Source of the DNA: Progne subis subis
Taxonomy: Eukaryota > Chordata > Aves > Passeriformes > Hirundinidae
Direction: 5' to 3'
NCBI GenBank assembly: GCA_022316685.1
Contig: JAKJHU010000030.1
Coordinates: forward strand, 19,056,893 to 19,120,892
DNA: 64,000 nt
Every line of letters begins with the position of its first letter. Position 1 is the first letter of the stretch. The translations under genes were made by a program, and so were the position numbers. Positions 13,341-26,150 of this stretch are shown here, one piece after another. The notes under the pieces are model-generated. The model was not told the origin of the DNA and made no database searches. It saw only the letters and a list, made by a program, of their open reading frames with translations.

Positions 13341-16300
13341 TTTTCATCTTTGAGGAAATATCTAAAGGAGCCTTCTGCTCTGGTATCTGGCTTCATGTAG
13401 GGCAAGAATCTACTGAGCCAGGAGAAAGAGGTAATTACTGTGCCCTTTGGCAAGGACCTGATGGGCTGCCTTTTCTTGACAGCTGAACAACAGAGCAAAT
13501 GGACACAGGAAAGTTATATAGATTATATGTCATATAAATGTAGTTTGCACGAAGTGATGAATTCAGCAAGTGTAGTAGTGCTTTATCTTGGCCTCAAGGG
13601 AGAAGATGAAACAAGCATCAATACCTTCATTTAATGCCCCAGATGAGGAAAATGGACAGACTATAGCCCTCTAGGGCAGCAAGGCTGGTGTTGGAAATTG
13701 TGCAGTATGGGATAAAGGATGTGTGGTAGCACAAGGTGACACAGGTCCAGAGTTCTGTTTTTCTCCTGTCCCATGTCCCCATGGAGGCTTATTCCATGAT
13801 GCAGAGAGTGCAGATCACTTCTATACAGCCAAGGTTTTCCAGTGCTCTTTAAATTAATACGGATGTCCCAAGTGTCCACAAAGCATCCTTCTCTCAGAAC
13901 AGTCCTGTTTCTCTCTTTCCTTTTCATTTCAAACATAGTCTGGATGAAGTACAGCCCTCTGTGTTCCCTTTTTAAAGCCTTTTCTCAACCAAGTCTTTGG
14001 CAGTAACTCACAACCATTAAAAAAGTGCTCAACATCATCACCCTCCTCGTCTTCACCCAGTGTGTTATGTCCCATAGTACAGGCCAAAAAGTGTTTTATT
14101 CAAAACTATACAGAAAAGCTGCAAGGCACAGATGCAGAGCCAGAGGATTGTCCCTGGGATCTTCTTTCATCTTATGTGATGCATTTTGGAAGAACTGTAT
14201 TAGGCTGTGTGATTAAAGGCTCATCTATACACACACAGAGGCAGAAGGAAAAGCCAGGGAAACATAATATCCCAGTCAGAGACACAAGATTCCAAACTGG
14301 GCTGGGGCTGTTCCAGGAGAGCACCAGCTTCACAAGCAGGAGGTAACATCCTTTCCAGGGGAAACAGCTCCCTAGCTCACCTCACAGCTGAGAGAGGCAT
14401 CGCTGCCTGGGCATGGGGCACAGGATATGGAGGAAGAGCTGCTGGGGATTCCACAGGACCTGTCATGGGATAGGCTGGGGGAAAAACCAAAGACAGGGAA
14501 AGGGAAGGCTATAACCAGTTTAAGTAGGAACAAAGGTGGGAAAATATAAAGAAAAGAGGATTGAGTGGCCAGTCCCAAGTAAACGGGTTGCCAGTTGGTG
14601 TACTTGTATCAGGACGTGTTCCCGAGAAACGAGACCGGGGGAAGAGATTTTGGGGGAGATGTTAACAAGGAGATGGCATGGTCCTATTTTACAAGATCTT
14701 TCTTTTGGTAATTGCTTCACACCTTTCTCTGGCATAGCACAAGTAAGGTGCTATTCTTATCTCAAAGAAGCCCTAATGAGTGGTGAAGGCAGGAATGCAT
14801 CTTACTTTTCCATTCTACATTCCTTTTGTGTTTTTGTAGGGACACTATTAACAGAACAACAGACTGAGGAGTTCACCCTCTGAATCCCTTAGACTCTCGT
14901 GTGAATCTGGTGCTGAAAGTCTCACTGAGAGCAAAATCTAAAGGGAATCATTTGTATTAAAATCAGACAGATACAGACCCTAAAACAATTTGATTATATT
15001 AGGAACCTTCAGTTTTGAATTAACTTCAGTTCTAAATTCGGTAGTTAAAAGTCTAAGAGTTTACAAAATGCTTATCATGAATGCAAGTCCCCATAAACGA
15101 GCAAAACACTTAAATCCTGTCTGTGCTAATTATTTGGAAGATGACAACTAGAGTTGTTACATGCATACAGGGTCTGGGTAATGAACCCTGAGGAGCTGAT
15201 AGATATAGCCAAAGGATGATTGGAATTTCCTGTTGGCTATAATTTCTTTGGGATTGCTTTTACTGTGTTTGGCTCCTGCTAGGATTAAAACCATGATTTC
15301 TGAAACTGGAAGCCTTCCAATCTCTTGCTTGCCACCAGACTAATATCCTTGTGAGGTTCACATCAAAGATCAGATGCAGTGAAAAAAATAAATAAAATTG
15401 AGTTTTGTGTGTTCAGAATTACAGGGACATAGAGACTTGCTGGGCTGAGCCCCCTGCCTTGGATTACTGCAGGTTTCTTCTCAGATGCCAGATGTTTTCA
15501 TATACATCTACACTTCACCAAATGCCTGGGCTCTGCATAGAAAGGCCTGCCATAAGATTGCTATGCAGCAATCAGTACTCGCCAGTGTAAATTTTCATCT
15601 TTGGATAGTTTCTAAGTATTTGCAATTGCTTTAAGAAGCCATCCTGCCTGTTGCCCAGATCTCAAGCATAGTTTCACATCAGACCTGCTCCTGAAGCAAC
15701 CTGTTTTATACCACTCTGTTCTTATGCATGGTGAAGTGACTCCTTGAATTGAACAGTTCTAGACAAATTATAATACAGTGAAAAAGAAGTATATCTGAGG
15801 TCTGTAGGCAGTTTTATGCCACTCAAAATATCACTCTTCTTCCTACAGTGGTATGTGCAAATCCCACTGAAAGACAGAACTTCCCAGTTTATCTCACTGG
15901 CATTTGTTTTGTGGGTTTCAAATCATGATCAAAGTAAATCCTGCTTGTGTAGGAAAAATTCTGGTTTTGAGAAACAAAACTCAGTTTTGAGCGCGTCCAT
16001 CCTCACACTGGTAACCTTCCTCTGTATGCACACTAAGCTCCTCAAGGAAATTGAGGCCCTCAGTTCTCACTGGAAGGCACGGGGAATGAAAATGGTTTGG
16101 AGTTTACTCGGAGTATTGCAGGATGAAGCTTCATTTCATGCTTGTATATTAAAAGGCCTTAGAGTATTTATTTTTGCATTAAGCTATTCTTTCCTCAAAC
16201 AACTGGTAACAATACACCTCCCTTAGGGTGGAAGTCTGTTCTGATGAAATAATACACCTAATGTTTCTCTGTAGCAGCTGGTCTTCTTAAAATATCACAT

Positions 16301-19300
16301 TGGATTGATAACCTTCAAGGAAGGATTGTACTGCATGTGATGACTGCTTCGTATTTTATTATGACAGTGAGAATTGTTTTAAGCTCTCCTAATTTTTCAT
16401 CCTCTATAGGATCTACAAGGAGGTAGGTGGCACTTTTTTGTCACCTGAAGTGGTGGCTCAGGCAACTCTCCCACCAAATCTTGTGTCATTGGTGCCTTTG
16501 GTAATAATCTTGGGGCTCAGAAGGAGACAAGCAAGATTAGTAGACATGAGAAACAAAGATATCAATGCTATCACTCAATGCCTGCATGGCTTAAAAGCTG
16601 CAGGAACTTTGTAAATATTTCTCTTAGAAAAAGAGCTGTTTCAATTTTGTAAGCTCTGAGTTCTTTCATGGTCATTACCCATTATGGAGAAATCAGTACT
16701 CCTGAGCCAGTTTTTCAGAAGGGCTTGCCTTTCCTGGTAACATTAATTGAAACTGATGTATATGTGGGGTCATATATAATCCTTTGGGGGTGGAAGACTA
16801 AGTTTTTTCATTATCCTAAATCTTATCTATCATGGAATTTAATTAGGAGGAAAAAAAATCATACACCAGCTGGAGAGGGTTTTTCCTAAGCCCTCTGAAG
16901 TCAATGGATGAGGTCCAATAACCCTTCCCCGTTTCAGTGATTGGATCATGTGCATCCACTGCTCAAAGGTTACAAACATTGCTGCTGATCTGGTGCTGAG
17001 AGGTCTTAAATGAGAGACAGTGAAATCATTGTCTTAGTTTATAGGTGAACTTGGGACAGCAATGTGGTTTCCATCTTGCAGAAGTACAGTGTTCATGCTC
17101 ATTTTTTTAATCACTATGCAAATTCCCTCTTCCCTTCATTAGATACATGTCCCACACAGCTCATACATAAGCATTTCAAAATATAAAGAAAATGCCTCTA
17201 GTCCTAAGTCCAATTTTATTACATTCTTAAAAGTTTATTTTTAGAGTTAGCAGGATGGACAAATTCCACTCCTGCCTAAGTAGTGCAATGACCTTTAGCT
17301 TTCCTTTAAATCAGGCTTTTCCATCTGTGTGATCTTTACAAATCAGAATGTTGTTCAATTAAATGTAACCTTCTGCTTGCAACTCTTGCCAGGGTTTCCT
17401 CCAGCTGACTCTGTGCGGACCAAGTTCCTGTGTGAAAAAGAAAAGGCACACAGAGTGAGGAGGAAGTTTCTCCCTTGTTATGTAAGTTGGTGTGCCACAC
17501 TGCTCGTACACACCAACACTGGATCAGGACAGAGTTAAGGTACTCCAACTTCAGTGTAATTTTACTAATATAAAATGCAAACCATGTTAGATTAATTATT
17601 AAGATGATGTTCCTCATGCTCCTTCCTGTGAGAAGTAGGTGACTGTTACCAACTCTCTCCATGTCCTCCAGCTATGGAGTCACCTAAATCTCCTCTTCCC
17701 TGCCTCCTTCAAAGATCTTTCAGGTCTTTGAATTGCTGCGAATGCATGATACTGAAGTAATGAGTATTATGGAAGAAAAATACCAGCATGTGTACATATG
17801 TGCAGCTCATATCTCTGCATATCTGTTCATGATTCAAACTCCAACCATCCTGTCTAGAACTTATGGGTTGTTTCAATATTAAAAAAAAATCATACTAGGT
17901 AGCAACAGAGCACAGACCAAGTTTATGAGTCATTCTCTTCCTTCAAAGGACATAGATTAACTGTTTTAAAATAACACAGTGAATTTCTGATCAACAGCTG
18001 TGACTTGGTGCAAGAATCTGCACAACTGTGACAGACTTTCATGCCATACTCCCCCAACCAAGTTTAATATGTTTTATGTTCTCTTTTAATCAAAGTTCAG
18101 TGACCTGTTTCTTGCACTCATGTTATACACAGAGGAAAAGTATTGTATGGATTTTAAAACCATGGTGTGCATACAGATAACTAGAAACAATGCCTGAACT
18201 AGCCCAGATGTAGTTCTCCCCGGATGCCTTAAAGTATACCCCACAAATGTGTCCACATTTCTTTCCAAGAAGAAAACTGTGGTGCAGCTCCTTGTCTTAA
18301 TTTCTCTAGCAATTGTAGCAAAGCCTCTTGGAGACAGTCCTTTGAAGTGGCAAACCATTGTCACCCTGTGAAGGGGAAGGTCCTGGATCACTCCCCACAC
18401 CCTAGTGACATATCCTGTTCTGCAAAAGGAGGGTAGGAATGCCCCTGTTTTATTCTTAGTAATCTCCGATGCACAGTGCGAATTTTATACAACAACAGTA
18501 GATAAACTCTAGGACACACAACAATCTGGTCTCCTCATTGTCTGCACCTTGGTAACAGCAGGTGGATAAAATAATATTGTTAGTTGTGAGCACTGACTGA
18601 CTCCATCCCTAACCTCAGACATCCGGGGGGTGTGTGTCTGAGCTTCTTAGCCAATATGTAAACAAAGTTCTGCCAGGTGTCTTGAGCAAAACTAGATAAA
18701 TCAACATCCTGAGCTGTGTGGAGTGAGGAGTCAGAATTTACTTTAGGTGGTTGTAATCATGTTTCTTTCCTGACAATCAGATTAAAAGGGAGTCTGGGGA
18801 ATAGGTGACAGTGACATCACAGTGGAGCAGGAATACAGACATGCATTAAAGAGCAGGAACAGCAACAGAGAGTCATTCTCTGTTAGCAGCCAACAGCTAG
18901 AACCACATGTGAACAAGGGTTTTTTTAGGGAGCAATAAGTTGTTTCATTCAGTGAAGTGATAATCTGCTTCATTCTTTCACCCTTGATGGATAAAGTTAT
19001 TGTCTGAAGGTGAAGTGGATTATTCCATATGTGGAAATTGGATTATGGCTGAAGGAAATGGAGCACTCTGCTCTTTCAGCTTATTAGACAGAGGATTAAG
19101 CTTCACCTTCCTGCAGATCTGCTTGGTCCAGGTGCTGGAGGCACATACTGTGAGCAATGTGGTTCAGGGCACAGGTCAGAGCACCTGGCAATTCCTTTGC
19201 TGCTGTAGATGTGAAAGAGGATCAGGATTTGACAAATGTCCAGGCAAAACCTCTCTCCTTTGCGTTTGACTAAACTTTCAGGGTTTGTTTTCCCAACATT

Positions 19301-19999
19301 CTACTTCTTTACTTAAGCAAGATTCATTTTATCTTCTTCCTGTGCCCTCTTTTGACCAAGTATTGGAGGAGGCTTAGGTTGTGTTTTAAGAAGTCAGCTG
19401 ATACAGCTGAACAGCCTGAGCACTGGATCTGGCTTAGGCCCTTGTGAGCCTCTGCCATTGCTAATGTTCATACTTTTGACAACAAGAATCTCTTGTTACC
19501 AGCTCAGAAAGAGGTCTCAGAGACCTTCTCTCTGGGGTGAAGATAGACCTTGTCAGGTCCTTTCTGTCTCATCTCCAGCTCACCTTACAAAGCTGCACTA
19601 TGAGATATGGTATGAGAGTCTTGTAATGGGAGCCTTGTGAACTTCCTCCTTTCCTTTTCATTGGCACTGGTGTGATTGAAGACTGTCTTTCCAGCCCAAT
19701 TCACACTGAAGTGGCAGATGACATTTCAGGTATTTCTGTTATGTAAGGGAAACAAATCCAAAATACATGTCTCTAGGACCAAAGGAAAAGCAGCATTTGA
19801 TACTGAAGAAGAGTCTGTGACTGCTGCCATAGGTCACTCTGAAAAATGAATTGACAGCAAAGGGGACTAAGAGTCCTCACACAGCTAGGCAATGAGAGAG
19901 GGCATGTCATTCATAATAACCCAATAAGGTCTCATAGGTCTTATGTGGAGAGACTATTTCCCTAACATACCTTCTGCAAAGATGAAATTTCTGCTGACT
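13341..19999. other. long unique stretch, no gene recognised
   Basis: About 6.7 kb without a recognised repeat or gene. The largest open frame is 136 codons (15816-16226, plus), with no motif I can name. A splice-flanked open segment occurs at 17396-17480 (plus) and is listed under rejected items. The stretch could be intron or intergenic DNA. Confidence 0.5.
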
Positions 20000-20427
20000 C
20001 CTTTCCCTTCCTTTCCCTTCCTTTCCCTTCCTTTCCCTTCCTTTCCCTTCCTTTCCCTTCCTTTCCCTTCCTTTCCCTTCCTTTCCCTTCCTTTCCCTTC
20101 CTTTCCCTTCCTTCCCTTCCCTTCCCTTCCCTTCCCTTCCCTTCCCTTCCCTTCCCTTCCCTTCCCTTCCCTTCCCTTCCCTTCCCTTCCCTTCCCTTCC
20201 CTTCCCTTCCCTTCCCTTCCCTTCCCTTCCCTTCCCTTCCCTTCCCTTCCCTTCCCTTCCCTTCCCTTCCCTTCCCTTCCCTTCCCTTCCCTTCCCTTCC
20301 CTTCCCTTCCCTTCCCTTCCCTTCCCTTCCCTTCCCTTCCCTTCCCTTCCCTTCCCTTCCCTTCCCTTCCCTTCCCTTCCCTTCCCTTCCCTTCCCTTCC
20401 CTTCCCTTCCCTTCCCTTCCCTTCCCC
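20000..20427. repeat. bipartite pyrimidine satellite: 10-mer x11 then CTTCC x63
   Basis: 20001-20110 is 11 exact copies of CTTTCCCTTC. 20111-20425 is about 63 copies of CTTCC with no interruption, and 20426-20427 finishes the tract. The whole 428 bp contains only C and T on the plus strand (only G and A on the minus strand). The switch between periods is abrupt and each block is perfect, which implies recent homogenisation by slippage. All the very long repetitive open frames here (180-193 codons, both strands) are translations of the satellite and not genes. Polypurine-polypyrimidine tracts of this length are known to be able to adopt triplex (H-DNA) structure. Confidence 0.97.
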
Positions 20428-22426
20428 GTTTCACAGATGTACCCAGCAGCACAGGAAGCTGTGGCTTTTGATGATTTTTTCCCTTTCCAACTTAAGTGAA
20501 ACAAAAAAATTCACTAGTGAATGAGCACTACTGGCAGCCATAAATTAGATCCTGAAAAGTCAAATTCTTTCTGCTTATAAGTGAGTATGGTTCCTGTTGG
20601 ACATGGGGCTTTTCAGAGAAAGAGGCTGCAGGGAACAATGTCAAGGCACTGTGATCCTTTTCCTAGGCCGGGTGGCAGTGATAGATGTGCAGTGGTAGGG
20701 TTATACCATCCATTTACTTTCCAGTGTTTTAAGGCTGTAACTCACCATAAAAATCCAGGTTTTGCCTGCCCTGTCATACCTTCTTATAAAATATAAGTGA
20801 TCATCCAGTCTAAATTTGGCAAGTGCATGCTATAAGCATAAAAGATTACAAATAAGAAGTGATTTGGTAACAGACAATAAGCAAAACCTCTGTGGCATCA
20901 GCTTTCAGGCAAACATTCTTGAATGTAATTTTAACCATTGCACCTGTTTTTTTAAACCAACCCTAAACTAAACTCTTGTTTTGGTAAAGGATTTCCTGGG
21001 TCATCTAATTGTGTTCTGCTCACATATGATCCCCAAGGGGATTTCCTGCTGATGTAATGATGATGATGAGCCATAGCATTCTTCACCTGGCAATTACCTG
21101 TGATTTCTATGGTTTTGTTCTGTGATAAGGGCTCTGCTAACCCTTACAGAGAAAGCAGCCAGAGAATGACTTTTGTGCTCTCACCCCACAGGGGGTGGGG
21201 GGGGTGCCCAGTGACATGTGAACATCACTGTTTGTTCTCCTGGGGGTTCAGAATGCCTTCAGGAGGGGACGGGTGTGCTTGGATGCACTAACCGTGTCTG
21301 AGAGACACCAAGGTGTTAGGACACTTAAGGTACCCACTGTTGCCTGTGGGATGGAGTCACCTTGCAACAGTTCATGGAGAGCTGTTGCTCCTGAGATAGA
21401 TTTACTTGGAGATGCTCATGGAGACCGAATGGTAGAACAGATATAAGGGTGCAAAAATGAGACTTGCTTTACAGACCTACTTTGTTAGTCAGTAGAAATA
21501 CTAGCAAATCAGAAAAAGAAGCCATTCTTCATACACCTGAATGTTTCTAACACTGCCTACTCACATGCCTTCCCAAAATAAGAAACACCTTACGCTTTGC
21601 CTCACCATTTGTACAGACCACGGCACAGCAGCAAGGTGCAGAGATGCACAACTTTTTCTGACCTCCCCTGATCTCTATCTTCTGCCCTCAGCATGAGGTA
21701 TTACCCTTTCCATGCCTAAGTTTGCAAGGTTACAGATGCCCCGACTGTCCAACACACAAAACTTGGACTTCCGTTGCAACAACACACAGAGGAGGCACTA
21801 AAGGCACTGCAAAATATTATCAACAGAACTCATTAACAAATAACCAAGGAGAAGGATTTATTGCACATAAATTCTGAAACCAATTATATCTCCTTTGGGG
21901 CCTGGGTAATGAAGAGTGTCCTGTGTGTGCTTTCAAAGCACTATAAATCTGATACATTCTTCAGTGTCCTCACCTAGAAAATGGGTGTAGTGTTGTAGGC
22001 TGCAGCAAGCTGGATGCACTGGTTATTGCCACCCAGCTACTCTGAACTGGCAGGTAAACAAAGAATTTTATTTAGGATTTGCACACTTTTTAGTCGTTTG
22101 GGTTTTTTTGTTTATATTTTGATTTTTGGTGTGGCTGTTGTTGACTTGCCTTTGGCAGAACAGGGGTGTTTGTCTGTTTGATTGTTCAAAATAAAATAAT
22201 GGCCACTTCCTGAATGACCTATTTTGAGATGTAATTTCTATTGTCGTTGCACGTTCCAGGATGCATGCAAATTCCTCTCCATGAGTAAACACTCCTCATA
22301 GCTGTAATTTTAGAGAGATGGGAGGACAGAATCTTCAATGTATGTAAAACTTCATATTAAAGCACTGGAACATAAACTGATGGTAAATTTAAATTTCAAA
22401 AAGTTCTACACATCAATCCCTTTGCG
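20428..22426. other. unique DNA, no gene recognised
   Basis: Ordinary composition. A G-run pair (five and eight G) lies at 21191-21204. Open frames are no more than 74 codons after the satellite. No repeat family is recognised. Confidence 0.5.
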
Positions 22427-22553
22427 GAAAAAAAGAAAAGAAAAAAGAAAAAAAGAAGAAAATTAAAAAGAAAAAAAGAAGAAAAGAAAAAAAAGAAAAA
22501 AAAAAGGAAAGAGAAAAAAAGAGAAGAAAAGAAAATGAAAAAAGAAAAAAAAG
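22427..22553. repeat. A-rich / GAAAA low-complexity tract
   Basis: About 127 bases made almost only of A with scattered G (units such as GAAAAAA and AGAAGAAA). It is a purine tract on the plus strand, opposite in strand bias to the pyrimidine satellite 2 kb upstream. Confidence 0.9.
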
Positions 22554-24897
22554 GAATAGGGAAGAGAATATGTTTAATTATTATAATAATTAGAAGACTA
22601 GGTATATCTATACCACATGCACTTAGTAGCCCGAATAATTATACAGATGGTGAGGGAAAACATGGCTGAGAAATTGTCACTGTCTGCAACTAAATCCAGA
22701 AAACAAGAGAGGCAGGTCGAAAAGCTAAACCCAATGGCCAGGGTGTTTGTTCAGTAGGTATTTCTGCCTGGTGGTTTTAACTGGCATGGGGGAGTGAGCA
22801 AGAAAGCAGCAGCTCATTGTAGGTCCAATTCTTAATCCTGAAATTACCTCTTCTTTGTGGCCTTACTATGTTGCCATCTTCCTTGATAGTAGCATTTGGG
22901 ACTAAAGGCTTTATTGCTTTGCAATAAGTTTAGGCATCCTATATTTGTTGTACCAGGCCTAAGACAAGCCATACAACTCGTAGGACATGTTTCTTGACTT
23001 TTGCTGCAGTGATGTGCTCTGCCTCAAACCACAGAGCTGGGCACCACAGGGAAGAAGACAGAGAGATCTGCCACGCTTTGGGCTCCAAGCTGTAGCCACC
23101 AGTCATGGCTTGGTTCCTGTGCTTGGCAGCAAAGTTCAAAGGGAAGAGGAGCAAAAAGGCATAAAGCCAACAGGAAATGGAGATGGGAGGATTGGCACGC
23201 TTGACTGATGTGTGAGATTTGTTAGACAGAGAGAAACAAGCTTTGGGATGTTGTATCTTTTGACAGGAGCATGGAAGGATTGGAGAAATGCAACCAGAGC
23301 CAGAGGGGAAGGTTTTTACTTTGACTTTCTGACCAGGACTACAAAGAAAGCGGAGGGGTAAGAAGATGGCAAGGGTTTGCTTACAAGAGGGAAGAACAGA
23401 AATAGCATCTGTCATAGGGAAGCAAAGTTCTTACTAAAACTCAAACTACTGAAGCTATCAAGAAATCCCACCTTGGAGTAATTCACCTGCTAACTGTGCT
23501 GAGTAAAATGACTGCAAGATCTGAAACCATCTCTGTCACAGAATAGCAATGAGTTCAATCAACTGTATTCATCCTGCTGCCACTATCATGCCATCTGGGT
23601 GTAAGAGCTAGAAGGGAACTAAGCCCCTAGAGGAAAAACTGTTAGTTCCTGCTGAGGACAGAGGGGGCTTTAATTTAATTCTTTCCTTCCTTCCTTCTCA
23701 AATCCTAGGACATATAAGGCTGAAATGTGTTCCCAAGTCTCAAAGAGACTGATTTGACTGTTTTGTTCCCAGGAGAGGCAGTGCATCTCCTGTGACACAG
23801 GAGACGAATTCATGATGATTTGATTTGAGATATCTATTTGCTGCAGATGGATTGTTGCTGGGGAGGGCATGTCTTTATATTAATTCAATTTGGGGAGAAG
23901 TAAGGGTCCATACCCCTCTCCAGTTGCATCTTATTTCTACGGAAACATTTGCTGTTCTGAAAGTATTGTTTGTTTTCTTCTCAGGTCCACAGTGTTCTGC
24001 TCCTTTCTTCATCTCCTTTTTTAGGCAGAACTTTTTCATACTCTTTTTCCAATTAATTTCCCTACCCCTTTCTCTTGCCCCAGTTTCTATTTTCTTCCAG
24101 TCTCTTCCCATTTTCTCCTAATTTGCCCTTTTGTCTCTTGCCCTGGTTTGCTGTCCTCTCACTTTGATCTTCCATCTCTCTTTATCAACTTCGTCTTCTG
24201 CACAATCCCCCTTCACTGCTTCTTTCCTTGTTCATTGTTCCCAGCCTCCCCTGGTGCAGATCACTGCTGCTGCAGCTTCTCTGGCAGGAAACAGAGATCC
24301 AAGTTTGATGCAAGAGACATCTTAAGACTTAGATGTTTCACTTGTGACAGCAGACACTTCAATTGCCTCTGGAGACTTGTCTCTCTGGGCCACTTAAGCT
24401 GTCACCAGAGGTATCCACTTAACTACTGCAGTTCTTGTCTGATCTATAGCTTTCAGATTTTTGAGCCTGTTTTCTCTTTCCCTATGAGTGATGGTGGGTG
24501 GGACCAACCTACTTCCTTCTACACCTGGATCATCAGGAGGAAAAGGAGACATCTGAAGGGAGTTTTAGTCTGGCCTGGCTCTCCGTGAAGACACTCACCT
24601 GAAAGGAGCATGCCGCAGAAGATCTGAGCATGGCAAAGAGCTTTCCTGAGCAGCAGATATCCTGGAAAATAGATATTTTCACAGTGTGGCCTTGAATGGA
24701 GGGCATGCACAGGCAGAGAGCTCTGGGGAAAAGTCTCTGCAGGAGACCAAGTGGTACAACATTTGCAGAAAGACACTGAGGCAATGCATTTATTAGACTG
24801 GAGGAAAACTGATGAAATTACAACTGCTTTGCTTCTCTCAGGCATCCCTTGGCCCACTGCCTCTCCAGGTGAGCCTCATCTGCCTACTCAGCTAAAA
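22554..24897. other. unique DNA containing a pyrimidine-rich segment; no gene recognised
   Basis: A 158-codon open frame lies on the minus strand at 22939-23415, with no recognised domain. Roughly one open frame this long is expected by chance in a window of this size. 23965-24250 is unusually rich in C and T on the plus strand (many TTTCT and CTTCC stretches) without being a simple repeat. A splice-flanked minus-strand segment at 24599-24661 is discussed under rejected items. Confidence 0.5.
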
Positions 24898-26150
24898 TCA
24901 GAATGGTTTGGGTTGGAAGGAAACTTAAAGTTCAGCTACTTCCAACTTCTTTGCCAAAGGCAAGAACACAGTCCACTACACCAGACTGATGCAGAGCCCC
25001 ATCCAGCCTGGTCTTAAACACTTGCAGGGATGCCTGCTTCTCTGGGCAACCTGATCCAGTGTCTCGTCAGCATCACAGTAATTTTTTTTTTCTTAATATC
25101 TAATCTAAATCTCCCCTTTTTAAGTTTAAAAGTGTTTCCCCTTGTCACAGTCTCTAACTGCCCATGTAAAGAGATTCTCTCCATCTTTTTTAGTATTCCT
25201 AATTCCATAAATTATTTTGGAATATATTTTAGGAATATTAAAAAAAAAAAAAATCCTAAAATGCCTTTCCTTTAGGTACAGAAAAGCTACCATAAGGTCT
25301 CCCTTGATCCTTCTCCAGGATGAATAATCCCAACTCTCTGAGCCTGTCTTCACAGGAGAGGTGCTGCAGCCCTCCTCTGGGCCTGCTCTAACAGGTCTAT
25401 ATCTTGTGCCAAGGACACATCTTGTGCTGGTCCAGAGGAACTCACAAGAGAAGAGTAGAGGGGCAGAATCCCCTTCCTTGGGCTGCTGCCCATGGTGCTT
25501 TGGATGAAGCCCAGGCTGTTGTTGGCTATCTGGACTGCCAGCACACATTCCCAGGTCACATCCAGCTTTTCATCCAAAAGGAATGCCAAAACCTCTCTGT
25601 AGGACTGCTCTCAATGAGTTCTCCTCCCAGGCTGAACTTGTGTCTGGGATTGCCCCAACAAAGTTGCAGCACTTCGTACTTGGACTTGTTCAACTTTGTG
25701 AGATTCTTGTGGGCCCACATCTTAAGTTTGTCTCTGGATGACATCCCGCCCTTCTGTTGTGTCAACCCCCTGCTCAGCTTGGTGTCATCTGCAAATATGA
25801 TGAAGGTACACCCTATTTCTTTTCCATGTCACTGACGAAGGCATGGAAGGTATGGAATAGTCCCAAGACACAGCCTGAGGGACACCACTCATCCCCAGAC
25901 TCTACCTGGACATAGGAGCCACTGACCACAACTCTGATCACAATTCTGTGGCTGCATCCATCCAGACAATTCCACATCAAATCCGTCTTTCCATTTGGAG
26001 ATAATCGTCATGCTGTGTCAAAGGCCTTACAGAACTCTAGGCAGGTGGCATCAATCAGTCTTCCCTTGTTGCCTGCTCCAGTAACTCCATCATATGTCAC
26101 TAGATTGGTCAGGCATAATTTTCCCCCTTAGTGAAGAAATTTAGATCTTT
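24898..26150 (-). mobile_element. 5'-truncated CR1 LINE with decayed reverse transcriptase, minus strand
   Basis: This is the longest CR1 copy, about 1.25 kb. Read on the minus strand, its 3' end is at the low coordinate: CCTTCCAACCCAAACCATTC followed by the boundary near 24898. The reverse-transcriptase active-site motif FADDTKL is encoded on the minus strand at 25775-25795. Downstream of it, a 69-codon frame at 25556-25765 reads WAHKNLTKLNKSKYEVLQL and then GNPRHKFSLGGELIESSP, the classic CR1 palm/thumb region. The frame then shifts, and a second frame at 25350-25589 continues with LLDEKLDVTWECVLA and LPLYSSLV. CR1 copies itself by target-primed reverse transcription; this copy is dead through 5' truncation, frameshifts and stops. 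An AT-rich segment of about 70 bp (25194-25262) that CR1 does not normally contain interrupts the 3' part. Confidence 0.94.
25194..25262. other. AT-rich hairpin segment inside the CR1 copy
   Basis: TATTCCTAA at 25194-25202 is exactly complementary to TTAGGAATA at 25229-25237, enclosing an AT-rich loop that also has a shorter partly complementary pair. A run of 13 A follows near 25241-25253. As I remember the CR1 consensus, CTCTCCATCTTTCTTGTAGG and TTTAGGTACTGGAAGGC are nearly contiguous, so this block looks like an insertion or a locally slipped region. It is not a recognised transposon. Confidence 0.45.

Noticed and set aside
17396..17480. Open segment between GCCAG and TAT/GTAAGT, plus strand
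   Set aside because: Perfect donor, but phase-incompatible with the other candidates and no recognisable family.
19907..20524. Open frames of 180-193 codons on both strands with GREGK or PFPSL repeats
   Set aside because: They are translations of the pyrimidine satellite; the 5-base period cycles through all frames without a stop.
23321..23360. 21-bp micro-exon-like segment (DYKESGG) with excellent acceptor and GTAAGA donor
   Set aside because: Micro-exons of this size arise frequently by chance from AG/GT pairs; no flanking exons.
22939..23415. 158-codon open frame, minus strand
   Set aside because: No domain, signal peptide or family resemblance; same chance argument.
24599..24661. Minus-strand 63-bp segment YLLLRKALCHAQIFCGMLLS between ATTTTCCAG and GTGAGT
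   Set aside because: Good splice signals, but isolated; no other minus-strand exon of compatible phase was found.
25404..25835. 143-codon open frame, plus strand
   Set aside because: It lies antisense to the CR1 reverse-transcriptase remnant.
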